Source: an uncultured Collinsella sp.
Lineage (GTDB): Bacteria; Actinomycetota; Coriobacteriia; Coriobacteriales; Coriobacteriaceae
Assembly: GCA_900546115.1 (NCBI GenBank)
Contig: URBQ01000023.1
Location: 1-43,830, forward strand
DNA: 43,830 nt
Direction of reading: 5' to 3'
A model generated the notes under the pieces. That model saw only the letters and a list, made by a program, of their open reading frames with translations, ran no database searches and was not told the origin of the DNA. Below are positions 32,288 through 40,872 of this stretch, piece after piece. Positions within the stretch are counted from its first letter, which is position 1; every line of letters starts with the position of its first letter. Made by a program: the position numbers and the translations under genes.

Positions 32288-33889
32288 CTATGACGCCAGT
32301 GTGGCGATGACAGCTTCGTCGCCGGCGTGGACTTGGGTGTTGCCGTCGGGGATGATCGTTTGGCCTTCGCGCTTGAGCATCACCACGATAAACGGGTGCT
32401 TGCCCTGCGGCACGTCGCGCAGGCGCTGACCGGCCAGGCGACCGTGGGGCGTCACGGTGACCTCGCGCAGCGTAACCTCGGCACGCTCTTCGAACGTTGG
32501 GGCTGCCATCACCAGAAGGTCGCCTTCCTCGATGACGGTATCGCCGTTGGGCAGTACCGGGTGCGCCCCGTCGCGCAGCACCAAGACCACGAGCATGTCC
32601 GTCGCGCTGCCAATATCGGCGAGCGAGCGCCCGGCAACCGGATGGCCAGCGCCCACCTTGAGCTTTACAAACGACATGCCGTCCTCGTCGCGGTAGTCGT
32701 TAAAGGTGCGGCGCACGTCGCCGGCCGCATCGATCATATCGAGTTTCTTCGCCACCGCCGGCAGTAGCGAACCCTGCACCACAATGCTCGATACGGCAAT
32801 CACAAACACCAGGTCAAATAGGTCGTGTCCGCCGGGAACGCCGGCCACCACAGCAAAGAGGCTAAAGACGACCGAAGCCGCGCCGCGCAAGCCCGCCCAG
32901 CTTACGAGCGCAACCTGGCGAGGGCTCGTCTTAAAGGGCGCCAGCAGCAGACCGACGGCGATGGGGCGGCTCGCAAAGAGCATAAACGCCATGAGCGCAA
33001 GGCCGGGTAGCAGCATTTGCGGCAGGCGCGCGGGCGTGACGAGCAGGCCGAGCAAGAAGAAGATCGTCATCTCGGCCATCTCGGTAAGGGTGTCAAAGAA
33101 GTGCGCCATCTCGACCTTGCCGGTGATGTCGCTCGCGCCCAGCACAATGCCTGCCAGGTATACGGCCAAAAAGCCGTTGCCGCCCAGGTAGCTCGGCAGT
33201 GCGTAGGCGACGATCGCCACGGCGAACAAAAAGATAGTCTGCGCGCCTTCGGCTGTTGCGTGTGCGCGCTCAATCAGACGGCTGGATGTCCAGCCGATGG
33301 CAAGGCCCAACCCCACGCCCAGGATGATCTGCTTGGTCAGCAGCACGGGAATGTCGATATTGCCGCCCGCCGCGAGGGTCGCGAGCACGGCGGTGAGCAT
33401 GTAGGCGACGGGGTCGTTGGAGCCCGATTCGACCTCGAGCAGCGAGTCGGTGCCGCCCCTCAGCGAAAGGCTGTGCTCGCGCAGAACGCTAAAGACGCTG
33501 GCCGCGTCGGTGGACGCCACGACCGATCCCAGCAGCAGGCCGCCGATCCAGTCGAAGCCCAGTACAAAGTGCGCGAACACGCTGGTAATGCCGGCAGTGA
33601 TGACGACGCCGAGCGTGCTCAGCAGCACCGCAGGCGCGGCGACGGGCTTGGCACGGTCGATGTTGGTGTTAAAACCGCCGTAGAACATGATGAACAGCAG
33701 CGCCGTGCTGCAGACGGTTTCGGTGAGCGCGTAGTCGCTAAAGTCGATGTGAGCCGGGCCGTTGACGCCCAACAGCATGCCGAGCGCGATAAAGATGAGC
33801 AGGGTGGGGAAGGGGAGTTTTTTGCCGACGGGCTTGATGGTCAGGCACAGAATAATAACGAGGCCGATAAAGAGAAGGATCTGGTTCAT
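32288..33889 (-). CDS. K+/H+ antiporter, NhaP2/CvrA type (CPA1 with C-terminal TrkA_C domain)
   Basis: A 533-residue protein. Residues 1 to about 390 form roughly 12 membrane helices of a CPA1 cation/proton antiporter, with LLGSVVASTDAASVFSVLRE and LLEVESGSNDPVAYML, the two segments carrying the conserved transport Asp residues, and SWAGLRGAASVVFSL. The C-terminal 140 residues form a cytoplasmic regulatory part: MSFVKLKVGAGHPVAGRSLADIG and a second similar block at GRLAGQRLRDVPQGKHP, i.e. TrkA_C-like ligand-binding repeats. This is the NhaP2/CvrA arrangement, moving K+ (or Na+) out in exchange for protons. It is transcribed toward the DUF3800 gene; no strong terminator lies right after its stop, so the RNA unit at 32102-32196 may serve. 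Confidence 0.9.
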   Translation of the reverse strand: MNQILLFIGLVIILCLTIKPVGKKLPFPTLLIFIALGMLLGVNGPAHIDFSDYALTETVCSTALLFIMFYGGFNTNIDRAKPVAAPAVLLSTLGVVITAGITSVFAHFVLGFDWIGGLLLGSVVASTDAASVFSVLREHSLSLRGGTDSLLEVESGSNDPVAYMLTAVLATLAAGGNIDIPVLLTKQIILGVGLGLAIGWTSSRLIERAHATAEGAQTIFLFAVAIVAYALPSYLGGNGFLAVYLAGIVLGASDITGKVEMAHFFDTLTEMAEMTIFFLLGLLVTPARLPQMLLPGLALMAFMLFASRPIAVGLLLAPFKTSPRQVALVSWAGLRGAASVVFSLFAVVAGVPGGHDLFDLVFVIAVSSIVVQGSLLPAVAKKLDMIDAAGDVRRTFNDYRDEDGMSFVKLKVGAGHPVAGRSLADIGSATDMLVVLVLRDGAHPVLPNGDTVIEEGDLLVMAAPTFEERAEVTLREVTVTPHGRLAGQRLRDVPQGKHPFIVVMLKREGQTIIPDGNTQVHAGDEAVIATLAS

Positions 33890-34142
33890 GGATGGTGTCC
33901 GCTCCTGGGTGGTTGGCGTGGCACGGTCAGTTGTCTGCGGTTATTTGTACCCAAAGATGGTGGGTTTATGGGGTTGGATTGCGGGCGTGCGCGATATCGT
34001 CATAGACGGCTGCCGTCTTTGCCTCTGCTTGGAAACCCTTTCCAGCTTTATTGCAACGGAGTACAATGGGTAACGTTTAAGTTCAACTTGAAGTTTTAGT
34101 TGCGGCGCCGGGCTTCGGCCGCAATGCAAGGAGAGGCGTACC

Positions 34143-34982
34143 ATGGCGATCTATGTGACATCTGATGCTCACGGGCACGTGCGTGCGCTTGACGAGGCCC
34201 TGTCTAAGATCTCGTTGACGTCCGACGACACGCTGTACGTGCTGGGCGACATGATCGATCGCGGGCCCGATCCGGTCGGCGTTATTAAGCTCGTGCGCTC
34301 GCTGCCCAACGCCCGCGTGCTCAAGGGTAATCACGAGCAGATCATGCTCGATGCCATCATTGGCCAGGATCCGCTCGATGCCGAGACCTGGGATATCAAC
34401 GGTGGCTGGACGACGCGCGAGCAGCTCAACGACATGGAATTTGAGGCATACGAGGAGCTCGTGCGATGGATGGCCGCGCTGCCGCTCTACGCGGTGGCCG
34501 AGACCGAGGAGCGCCCGTATCTGCTGGTACATGCTGGAATCGAGATGAAGGCGGCGCGCGCGTTTTTGCTTGAGCATGGCGTCGATTGTGCCGATGGCGT
34601 CGGAGCGGTGGGTGCCGATCGCGAGCTGCTGCAGCAGATGCTCGCGGTGCAGTCGTCCGATGACCTGCTGTGGATTCGTCACGGCTATTGGGATGCGCCG
34701 ACGGGACTGCTTTCTGCCGAGGGCGAGGGCCCGGTCGTGGTGAGCGGCCACACGCCCACGGTGTCGCTTGGGCGCTATTGTGTGGTGGATGGCCTGGCGG
34801 GGCTCGATGAGGAATCGGGCCGGGGGCGTTTTGTGCGCCTGGGCGGCGAGGATACCGCCGGCGTGCCCGATCGCATCGATATCGACTGCGCCGCCGCCAC
34901 CGGCTCCGAGTTCGGCCGCGTCGGCATCCTGCGCCTGGATGACGGGGCCGAGTTCTATGCGAACATCAACCCGGGCGAATAA
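34143..34982 (+). CDS. Metallophosphoesterase (serine/threonine phosphatase or Ap4A-hydrolase type)
   Basis: A 279-residue calcineurin-like phosphoesterase. The motifs are DAHGH (residues 8-12), GDMIDRGPDP (about 37), KGNHEQIMLD (about 61), LLVHAGI (about 130) and VVSGHTPT (about 201), matching the GDxxDRG/GNHE signatures of the PPP group (PrpE, PrpA, ApaH-like). It needs two metal ions and probably removes phosphate from proteins or splits dinucleoside polyphosphates. The C-terminal 60 residues after the last motif are less conserved. The ATG follows AAGGAGAGG. A TACAAT -10-like box and the palindromic AAGTTCAACTTGAAGTT lie 60-80 bases upstream. The downstream region is the second copy of the MITE-like repeat. 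Confidence 0.88.
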   Translation: MAIYVTSDAHGHVRALDEALSKISLTSDDTLYVLGDMIDRGPDPVGVIKLVRSLPNARVLKGNHEQIMLDAIIGQDPLDAETWDINGGWTTREQLNDMEFEAYEELVRWMAALPLYAVAETEERPYLLVHAGIEMKAARAFLLEHGVDCADGVGAVGADRELLQQMLAVQSSDDLLWIRHGYWDAPTGLLSAEGEGPVVVSGHTPTVSLGRYCVVDGLAGLDEESGRGRFVRLGGEDTAGVPDRIDIDCAAATGSEFGRVGILRLDDGAEFYANINPGE

Positions 34983-34986
34983 TCGG

Positions 34987-35320
34987 TGCAAAGGGTAGCT
35001 AATTTGGGACGGGGCTTTTTTGACTACTTTCGAAGAGTAGCGCCTTCTTGCTCGGTAAGCGCTAGAAATGAGGAGCGTCTGCGTCCTCGGCAGCGCGAAA
35101 ATGCTCGAAAAACCGTCGCAACGGAGTCAAACGACGTCGCGACGGTTCTTTTTTGGCTGCCCGCTGGCTAAGTGAGTAGGCTTTTTTGGAAATGCCGAGC
35201 AGCCGGCAAATTTGCCTCAACAAAACCGCAGGTCATTGACTTGTGTTTTGCCGGTGTGGTCAGGGATTCGGCAAAAGTCTACTCACTTAGTTTTGCGTGA
35301 TGCATATTGTCCGCAACGAG
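34987..35320 (+). repeat. Dispersed repeat copy 2, with terminator hairpin and 123-bp core (35168-35290)
   Basis: Begins with the same GTAGCTAATTTGGGACGGG as copy 1. It contains a perfect AACCGTCGC/GCGACGGTT hairpin (35111-35147) followed by TTTTTT, a good terminator for the phosphoesterase gene, and the 123-bp core from CTAAGTGAGTAGGCTTTT (35168) to ACTCACTTAG (35290). Core length is identical to copy 1. Non-coding; the rest of the intergenic region to 35371 holds nothing else. Confidence 0.88.
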
Positions 35321-35371
35321 ACCCCAGCCGGGGTGATTCCATCGCAAATTCCGGTGACCGGGGGCAGCTAA

Positions 35372-36946
35372 TTAGGCGCCGTATGGGTTGCGGTCGCGTT
35401 CGATGCGTTGGCGGATGTGGGCGTACTCGATAATCAGTAGCACCAGGAGTAGGGCCATGATGGCTAGGTAGCTCACCACAGCGCCCATCAGACCCAGCAG
35501 CTTAATCAGGATCACCGGCACCACCACGCTTACGGCGAAGCAGATCAGGTAGATCTTGGTGACATCGCCGGCGTGGCGCAACACCGTGATAATGGCATAG
35601 ATAAAGTCGATTGCCGCGGTGACGCCGCCGGCGACAACCATTAGCAGTGCAAGCGTGCGGTAGCGCTCAAAGTTGAGGCCGTACATAAAGCTCATGAGGG
35701 GAATGCCGGGGCCTGCCATAAATGCGGCGCACGCTCCAGTAATGACTACGATCAGTGCCATAACGGCAACAATAATCAGATCAAAGCGGCGACGCTTGCG
35801 CGGATTCGCCCAAATGCTCGACAGACGTAGGAGCTGCGGTTTATAGATAAATCCAATGCTCAACAAAATGGCCTGCGCCGGAAAAAACAGTGCATTAAAG
35901 TACAGCTGATATTTGTATGCCAGCGTGCCCTCCATCACAAACTTGGGCATGCTCTCGATAAGGTTGAACAGGAACAGCGCACCAAAGAGCGGGGCGCACT
36001 GGACAAACAGGTGGCCAGCCTCGCGCAGACTCATGCGGCGTGATTTTTCGGTTTCGAGCAGGGCGAGCGGGGCGGTGACCAGTACGAGCGAGGCAATCGC
36101 GGCGATGCCCATGGCCATGGCCGCGATGGGCATGCTGCGCGTGAGGAACAGTGCCACGCTAAAGACCGCGATGACGCCGGCTGAACGCAGCGTTTGGCTC
36201 ATGCCTGCCAAATAGAGCTTGTCGGCCTGCTGCAGGCGGCCCTCGTACACGTCGGCGATGCCGTCGATCACCTTATAGAGGTAGACGCCCAGGCCGATCG
36301 TGGCCATCTGCGCATCGTAGCCGCGGGCGCTGCTGTATACCAGGCCGCATGCCAGCGCGAGCGCTCCGCAGAGCCAGCGGTTGAGCTGGTAGGAGGCGAA
36401 GGAGGTCTTTTCGTCGATGTCCGAGACCTGAAAGTTGCGCACGCCGTAGTTGCACGCGATCATGATGAGCGTGCCGGTGACAAAGGCGATGGAGAACTTG
36501 CCGGCTTCCTCGGCGCCCACAAGCTGCGTGGACACGATGGTGAGCAGGGGAAACGCCATGCCCCATACGGCGGTGCCCAGGGTATTCCAAAGGTAGTCGC
36601 GACGGGTGGCGTGATCTTCGTACTCGGCTTCTTGCGTGGAGAAGCCGCCGCCGTAGACGGCTCCGAGCAGGCGGTTCCACCAGGCATTGACCATGCGGCG
36701 GATGGGGCCGGGCTGGCGATCGCGCTCGCGGCGACGGCGTGTAGCCTGGCTGCTGTCGGGACCGCCGGCGTTACGCTGGCTTAGCTCTTGGATTCGTGCG
36801 AGCTCCTCGGCAGTGTGCGATGCGGGGAACAGGCCGTTCTCGATGCGTCCGCCCTGCCCGTGCGCCCCGCCCGATACGGTGGGGTCGGTGACGCCGTTGC
36901 GGCGGGCGATGGTGCGTCGGATGCTATCGAGGGGCGTGATGCTCAA
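35372..36946 (-). CDS. MOP-type flippase-like membrane protein (polysaccharide export family)
   Basis: A 524-residue protein. The first 80 residues are soluble and Arg-rich (ATRRRRERDRQPG), then about 12 hydrophobic helices follow in the layout of the MATE/MOP polysaccharide flippases (oligosaccharide or lipopolysaccharide export group), starting with YLWNTLGTAVWGMAFPLLTI. It probably moves a lipid-linked glycan or peptidoglycan-like intermediate across the membrane; no glycan genes adjoin it, so the substrate is unknown. The start is TTG at 36946, with AAAGGA upstream; no ATG in frame would keep the N-terminal region. The gene is divergent from the lactate permease. The hydrophilic N-terminal extension is unusual for the family. 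Confidence 0.8.
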   Translation of the reverse strand: MSITPLDSIRRTIARRNGVTDPTVSGGAHGQGGRIENGLFPASHTAEELARIQELSQRNAGGPDSSQATRRRRERDRQPGPIRRMVNAWWNRLLGAVYGGGFSTQEAEYEDHATRRDYLWNTLGTAVWGMAFPLLTIVSTQLVGAEEAGKFSIAFVTGTLIMIACNYGVRNFQVSDIDEKTSFASYQLNRWLCGALALACGLVYSSARGYDAQMATIGLGVYLYKVIDGIADVYEGRLQQADKLYLAGMSQTLRSAGVIAVFSVALFLTRSMPIAAMAMGIAAIASLVLVTAPLALLETEKSRRMSLREAGHLFVQCAPLFGALFLFNLIESMPKFVMEGTLAYKYQLYFNALFFPAQAILLSIGFIYKPQLLRLSSIWANPRKRRRFDLIIVAVMALIVVITGACAAFMAGPGIPLMSFMYGLNFERYRTLALLMVVAGGVTAAIDFIYAIITVLRHAGDVTKIYLICFAVSVVVPVILIKLLGLMGAVVSYLAIMALLLVLLIIEYAHIRQRIERDRNPYGA

Positions 36947-37004
36947 GGCGATTCCTTTCTATTGCTGCGCTCTAGTATAGCCGCGGTGGTATCGATTCGT
37001 GTTT

Positions 37005-37021
37005 TTGAACAGGTTGTTCAA
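37005..37021. promoter_or_regulatory. Perfect inverted repeat in the flippase/lactate permease intergenic region
   Basis: TTGAAC-AGGTT-GTTCAA, 17 bases with perfect 6-base arms, midway between the divergent starts at 36946 and 37125. It is a good candidate operator; an A/T-rich CAATATATTC directly follows and may be a -10 region of lctP. Confidence 0.45.
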
Positions 37022-37124
37022 TATATTCGGCAGGCGGCAGCAATTTGTCGGTAAGCGTGCGGTATTCTGTTGAAGTTTTATGACCCCCCGATGCCGCCCT
37101 CGCGGTACCAAGGAGCTTCTACCT

Positions 37125-38696
37125 ATGGACGTCGCCGCATTCTTACTGGCTCTTGTGCCGATTATTTGGCTGGTCGTGATGCTGCTGTGCTTTAAATGGC
37201 CAGCTTGGAAGGCCGCTATCGGATCGTTTGTCCTTTCGTGCGTGCTTGCCTTCGCATGGTGGCACCTGCCGGCAGCGCAGATCGCGACCGCCTCGCTTGA
37301 AGGCTTTTTGATGGCTCTGTGGCCCATCGTCCTGGTGATCATCGCCGCGGTATTCACGTATAACCTGTGCGTTCGCACGGGCGCCATGGACGTGATCGGC
37401 AGCATGATCACCTCCATCAGCAGCGACCGCCGTCTGCTGGCGCTGCTCGTGGCCTGGTGCTTCGGTGGTTTTATGGAGGGCAAGGCCGGTTTTGGCACTG
37501 CCGTCGCCATTCCTGCCGGCATGCTCGCGGGCCTGGGTTTTGAGGCCGTGCCCGCCGTGCTCATCTGCCTGCTGGCCAACGGCGTACCCACACCCTACGG
37601 CTCCATCGGCATCCCCACGGTGTCCGTTGCCGACTTGGTGGGTCTGGATTCCCTGCACCTGGCGACCGTTCAGCTGGTGCAGTTGGCGCCTTTCTTTGTG
37701 ATGATGCCGCTGTTTATCGTACTGGTTGCTGGTCGTGTTGCCGAGGACCAGGGCAACGTTGCAGGCGTTGCCGAGCGCCTACGTGGCGCGGCGGGCATCG
37801 CCGTGCTCTCCGGCGTGTCCTTTGCCGGTGCGGCTCTGGTCGTTGCTAGGTTTGTGGGTCCCGAGCTTGCCGTCGTCGTCGGTTCTATCGTTTCGCTCGG
37901 GCTGACAGCTGCGCTTGCTATGCGTGCCGAGAAGTCGGGGCATCTGGACGCACGCTTTCACATGAATATCGAGGCCGGCGAACAGCTCACCGCTAAGTCG
38001 GCGCTTTCTGCCTGGTCGTGCTTCATCCTGATTTTTGTGCTGCTGTTGGGTACCTCCAACCTGGTGCCCGTCGTGCACGCCGCGCTCGCGCCGTTTGCGA
38101 GTCACGTGCAGGTGTATTGCGGCGAGAACCCCGGCACGCTTACGTTTTCGTGGATCAACACGCCGGGTGTTTGGATTTTCCTGGCTGCGTTTGTCGGCGG
38201 TGCCATTCAGGGCGCTTCGCCGCGCTTGATGGGTGAGGTGCTGGCCGCGACCGTCAAGCAGATGATGCCGACAGTCATTACCATGCTTTCGGTGCTGGGT
38301 TGCGCCAAGGTGATGGGCTATGCGGGCATGATTTCTTCGATCAGCGCGTTTTGCATTGCGGTCGCTGGCGGCCTGTACCCGATTCTGGCTCCGTGGATCG
38401 GCGCCGTCGGTGCGTTCGTGACCGGTTCGGGCACGTCCTCAGGCATGCTGTTTGGCCCCATCCAGAGCCAGGCTGCTACAGCGCTGGGTGTGAGCGACTA
38501 CTGGATGGTCGCGCTGAATGCGCTTGGCGTTGCTGCCGGTAAGATGATTTCGCCGCAGACGCTCGCCATTGGTCTTGCCGCCGTACGCGTGCGCGGCAAG
38601 GACGCCGAACTCCTGAGCGCCGTGCTGCCCTACGCCGCCGGCATGCTGGTCCTCATGAGCGCCATCGCCATGCTCGGACAAGGCCTGCCACTATAG
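37125..38696 (+). CDS. lctP: L-lactate permease
   Basis: A 523-residue LctP-family transporter with about 12-14 membrane helices. Recognised segments are FGGFMEGKAGFGTAVAIPAG, which is the family signature, ANGVPTPYGSIGIPT, SWINTPGVWIFLAAF, and GAFVTGSGTSSGMLFGPIQSQAA near the C-terminus. It moves lactate (or glycolate) with protons. Start ATG 37125 has AAGGAG; a longer frame to 37080 lacks such a site. No lactate dehydrogenase or lactate-utilisation operon adjoins it in the window. A long palindromic repeat follows directly after the stop and may end transcription. Control may involve the TTGAAC-N5-GTTCAA repeat. Confidence 0.93.
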   Translation: MDVAAFLLALVPIIWLVVMLLCFKWPAWKAAIGSFVLSCVLAFAWWHLPAAQIATASLEGFLMALWPIVLVIIAAVFTYNLCVRTGAMDVIGSMITSISSDRRLLALLVAWCFGGFMEGKAGFGTAVAIPAGMLAGLGFEAVPAVLICLLANGVPTPYGSIGIPTVSVADLVGLDSLHLATVQLVQLAPFFVMMPLFIVLVAGRVAEDQGNVAGVAERLRGAAGIAVLSGVSFAGAALVVARFVGPELAVVVGSIVSLGLTAALAMRAEKSGHLDARFHMNIEAGEQLTAKSALSAWSCFILIFVLLLGTSNLVPVVHAALAPFASHVQVYCGENPGTLTFSWINTPGVWIFLAAFVGGAIQGASPRLMGEVLAATVKQMMPTVITMLSVLGCAKVMGYAGMISSISAFCIAVAGGLYPILAPWIGAVGAFVTGSGTSSGMLFGPIQSQAATALGVSDYWMVALNALGVAAGKMISPQTLAIGLAAVRVRGKDAELLSAVLPYAAGMLVLMSAIAMLGQGLPL

Positions 38697-38697
38697 T

Positions 38698-38837
38698 CGG
38701 CACTTAGGGACGTTCCTTATGTGCCGGCACTTTGGGAACGTCCCTAAGTGCCGGCATTCGGGGACGCTCCTTGGTTGTTGCCTGTTCAAGAGTGTCCCCA
38801 ACGATTAGTCGTTTAAAAACGTCCCCAATGACTAGGC
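38698..38837. repeat. Long palindromic repeat cluster after lctP
   Basis: CGGCACTTAGGGACGTTCC (38698-38716) and GGAACGTCCCTAAGTGCCG (38735-38753) are perfect 19-base inverted arms around an 18-base loop. Partial repeats follow: a third GTGCCGGCA with GGGGACGCTCC, then TGTCCCCAACGATTAGTCG and CGTCCCCAATGACTAGG. The cluster is non-coding and has the look of a composite REP element. It begins one base after the lctP stop. Confidence 0.85.
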
Positions 38838-38916
38838 CGCTTGCCTGCGATTTTTGACCGTTGGGCGGGCTTGCCGCCCTTGCCGCAAAAACGTTTTTGC
38901 ATATCGGGTACAACGG

Positions 38917-38934
38917 ACTTTACGTGAGTAAAGT
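38917..38934. promoter_or_regulatory. Short inverted repeat upstream of pckA
   Basis: ACTTTAC-GTGA-GTAAAGT, perfect 7-base arms, 41 bases before the pckA ATG. It lies after a TACAAC -10-like box (38910-38915). It may be an operator or a leader hairpin. Confidence 0.4.
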
Positions 38935-38974
38935 GCGCGTCGCGTCCACGTGTCGCGTTTTTAAAGGAGGCCCC

Positions 38975-40645
38975 ATGCCCGGTGTTACCCCTGCAGATGT
39001 TTTGTCCAACTTTGGTATTACGCTGGTCGAAGATCCCGCCGAGAATCAGCCCCGCCTGCTGGTCGATCTACCCGCCGCGGAGCTCGTCGAGCACGCTATC
39101 CGCCGCGAAGAAGGCCGCATGGCATCCAACGGCGCGCTGGTGATCGAGACGGGGGAGCGTACCGGCCGTTCGCCCAACGACCGCTTTATCGTCGACACGC
39201 CCGACGTGCACGACAAGATCGCCTGGGGCGCCGTCAACCGCCCGCTTTCTGCCGAGAGCTACGAGGCCATCAAGGCCGGTATCGTCAACTACCTCAACGA
39301 GCGCGATGTGTTCGTCACCCGCGGCATGGCCGGCGCCGACCGCAACCACACGCGCCGACTGCTCGTCGCCTGCGAGCGCGCCAGCCAGGCACTCTTCATT
39401 AAGCAGATGCTCGCCCGCCCGCTTGCCCGCGAAATCGCGCGCACCGGCGAGCCGGACTTCTGTGTGCTCGCCGCGCCGGGCTACCAGTGCGATCCCGCCA
39501 TCAAGGGCCTCAACTCCAGCGCCGCCGTGGTCATCAACTTCCAGGAGCGCGTGATTTTGGTCGCGGGTACCGGCTACTCCGGCGAGATCAAAAAGTCCAT
39601 CTTCAGCGTCATGAATTACCTGCTGCCCGTCGAGGACGACGTGCTGCCCATGCACTGCTCGGCCAGTATGGATCCCGTCACGCACGAGACCGCGGTGTTC
39701 TTTGGCCTGTCGGGCACCGGCAAGACCACGCTTTCGGCCAACCCCACGCGCCTGCTGATCGGCGACGACGAGCACGGCTGGTCTGACATGGGCATCTTTA
39801 ACATCGAGGGTGGCTGCTACGCCAAATGCGAGGGCCTGGACGCGTTCCACGAGCCTGAGATCTTCAACGCCGTCCGCTTTGGCGCGATCTGCGAAAACGT
39901 GGTGCTCGACGAGAGCCGCAAGCCCAACTACGATGACGTCTCGGTCACGCACAACACGCGCGTGGCCTACCCTGTGGAGCACATTCCCAACGCGTGGACC
40001 AAGGGCATGGGCACCACTCCGAGCGTCGTGCTGTTTTTGACCTGCGACGCCTTTGGCGTGCTGCCGCCCATCTCGCGCCTGACGGCCGACGCCGCCATGT
40101 ATCACTTTGTGACGGGCTTTACGGCCAAGATCCCCGGCACCGAGGTCGGCGTCACCGAGCCCACGCCCACGTTCTCTTCGCTGTTTGGCGAGCCGTTTAT
40201 GCCGCTCGACCCCATGGTCTATGCCAAGATGCTCGGTGAGCGCATCGCCGACGGCCGCACGCGTGTGTACCTGGTCAACACCGGCTGGATTGGCGGCGGC
40301 TACGGCGTGGGCCATCGCATCGAGCTTGCCTACACGCGCGCCCTGGTGGCCCGCGCCCTCGACGGTACCATCGAGGACAGCGAATTCGTGCATGACGATA
40401 TCTTTAACGTTGACATTCCCACCACGTGCCACGGCGTGCCCGACGGCATCCTGGTGCCGCGCCAGTACTGGCAGAGCACCGCGCGCTACGACGAGGCGGC
40501 GCACAACTTGGCCGTGATGTTCGAGGAGAACTTCGAGAAGAAGTACTCGCACCTGCCCGAGTCCGTGAAGGCCGCCGGTCCGCACGCTCAGGTGCACGCC
40601 GACGCCCGTCATCGCGGCCGCGGCCTGCTGGGACTCCGACACTAG
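38975..40645 (+). CDS. pckA: Phosphoenolpyruvate carboxykinase (ATP)
   Basis: A 556-residue ATP-type PEP carboxykinase. It interconverts oxaloacetate + ATP and PEP + CO2 + ADP; in fermenting anaerobes it often runs toward oxaloacetate. Visible motifs are GRTGRSPNDRFIV-like (ERTGRSPNDRFIV) at the N-terminal substrate site, AGTGYSGEIKKSIFSVMN, the P-loop FFGLSGTGKTTLSA, the metal-site IGDDEHGW, and NVVLDE. Length and motif order are normal. The ATG has a strong AAAGGAGG site. A REP-like palindrome (copy B) follows within 20 bases and may end transcription. Confidence 0.97.
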   Translation: MPGVTPADVLSNFGITLVEDPAENQPRLLVDLPAAELVEHAIRREEGRMASNGALVIETGERTGRSPNDRFIVDTPDVHDKIAWGAVNRPLSAESYEAIKAGIVNYLNERDVFVTRGMAGADRNHTRRLLVACERASQALFIKQMLARPLAREIARTGEPDFCVLAAPGYQCDPAIKGLNSSAAVVINFQERVILVAGTGYSGEIKKSIFSVMNYLLPVEDDVLPMHCSASMDPVTHETAVFFGLSGTGKTTLSANPTRLLIGDDEHGWSDMGIFNIEGGCYAKCEGLDAFHEPEIFNAVRFGAICENVVLDESRKPNYDDVSVTHNTRVAYPVEHIPNAWTKGMGTTPSVVLFLTCDAFGVLPPISRLTADAAMYHFVTGFTAKIPGTEVGVTEPTPTFSSLFGEPFMPLDPMVYAKMLGERIADGRTRVYLVNTGWIGGGYGVGHRIELAYTRALVARALDGTIEDSEFVHDDIFNVDIPTTCHGVPDGILVPRQYWQSTARYDEAAHNLAVMFEENFEKKYSHLPESVKAAGPHAQVHADARHRGRGLLGLRH

Positions 40646-40664
40646 CGTCGCCGCGAGTCCATAT

Positions 40665-40697
40665 CCGCCACAAAGGGGACAGGCACCTTTGTGGCGG
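40665..40697. repeat. REP-like palindrome, copy B
   Basis: CCGCCACAAAGG / CCTTTGTGGCGG arms around GGACAGGCA, followed by TTTT. The arms carry a compensated A-to-G/T-to-C change relative to copies C-E, so pairing is kept. Orientation is opposite to copies C and E. Confidence 0.9.
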
Positions 40698-40699
40698 TT

Positions 40700-40832
40700 T
40701 TGCTTGGGCGAATGACTCGGGTTACAATACGCCTGACATATCGCCCCCTTCTCCGGATGGGGGCAGCGTAAGCGCTCTTGTGGCGGCACCGTAGGACTTT
40801 GAAGGTGGCCGTCGTAAGGGCGCTTTTTGTTT
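40700..40832 (+). ncRNA. Candidate small RNA or attenuated leader before the B3/B4 gene
   Basis: A promoter-like TTGCTT (40700), 17-base spacer and TACAAT (40723) are followed by a hairpin GCCCCC/GGGGGC (40743-40764), then a larger stem AGCGCTCTT (40771) paired with AAGGGCGCT (40816), enclosing an inner GGCGGCACC/GGTGGCC stem, and TTTTTGTTT at 40824-40832. This is the layout of a free RNA of about 95 bases or a terminated leader, ending 40 bases before the ATG at 40873. I do not recognise a known riboswitch class. Confidence 0.45.
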
Positions 40833-40872
40833 AGGCACCCGGGCTCGGGCGCATGCTATGAAGGGAGAGCAC

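Noticed and set aside
39068..40789. 573-codon reverse frame opposite pckA
   Set aside because: Shadow of pckA; composition dominated by Gly/Val/Ala/Asp/His and no recognisable domain.
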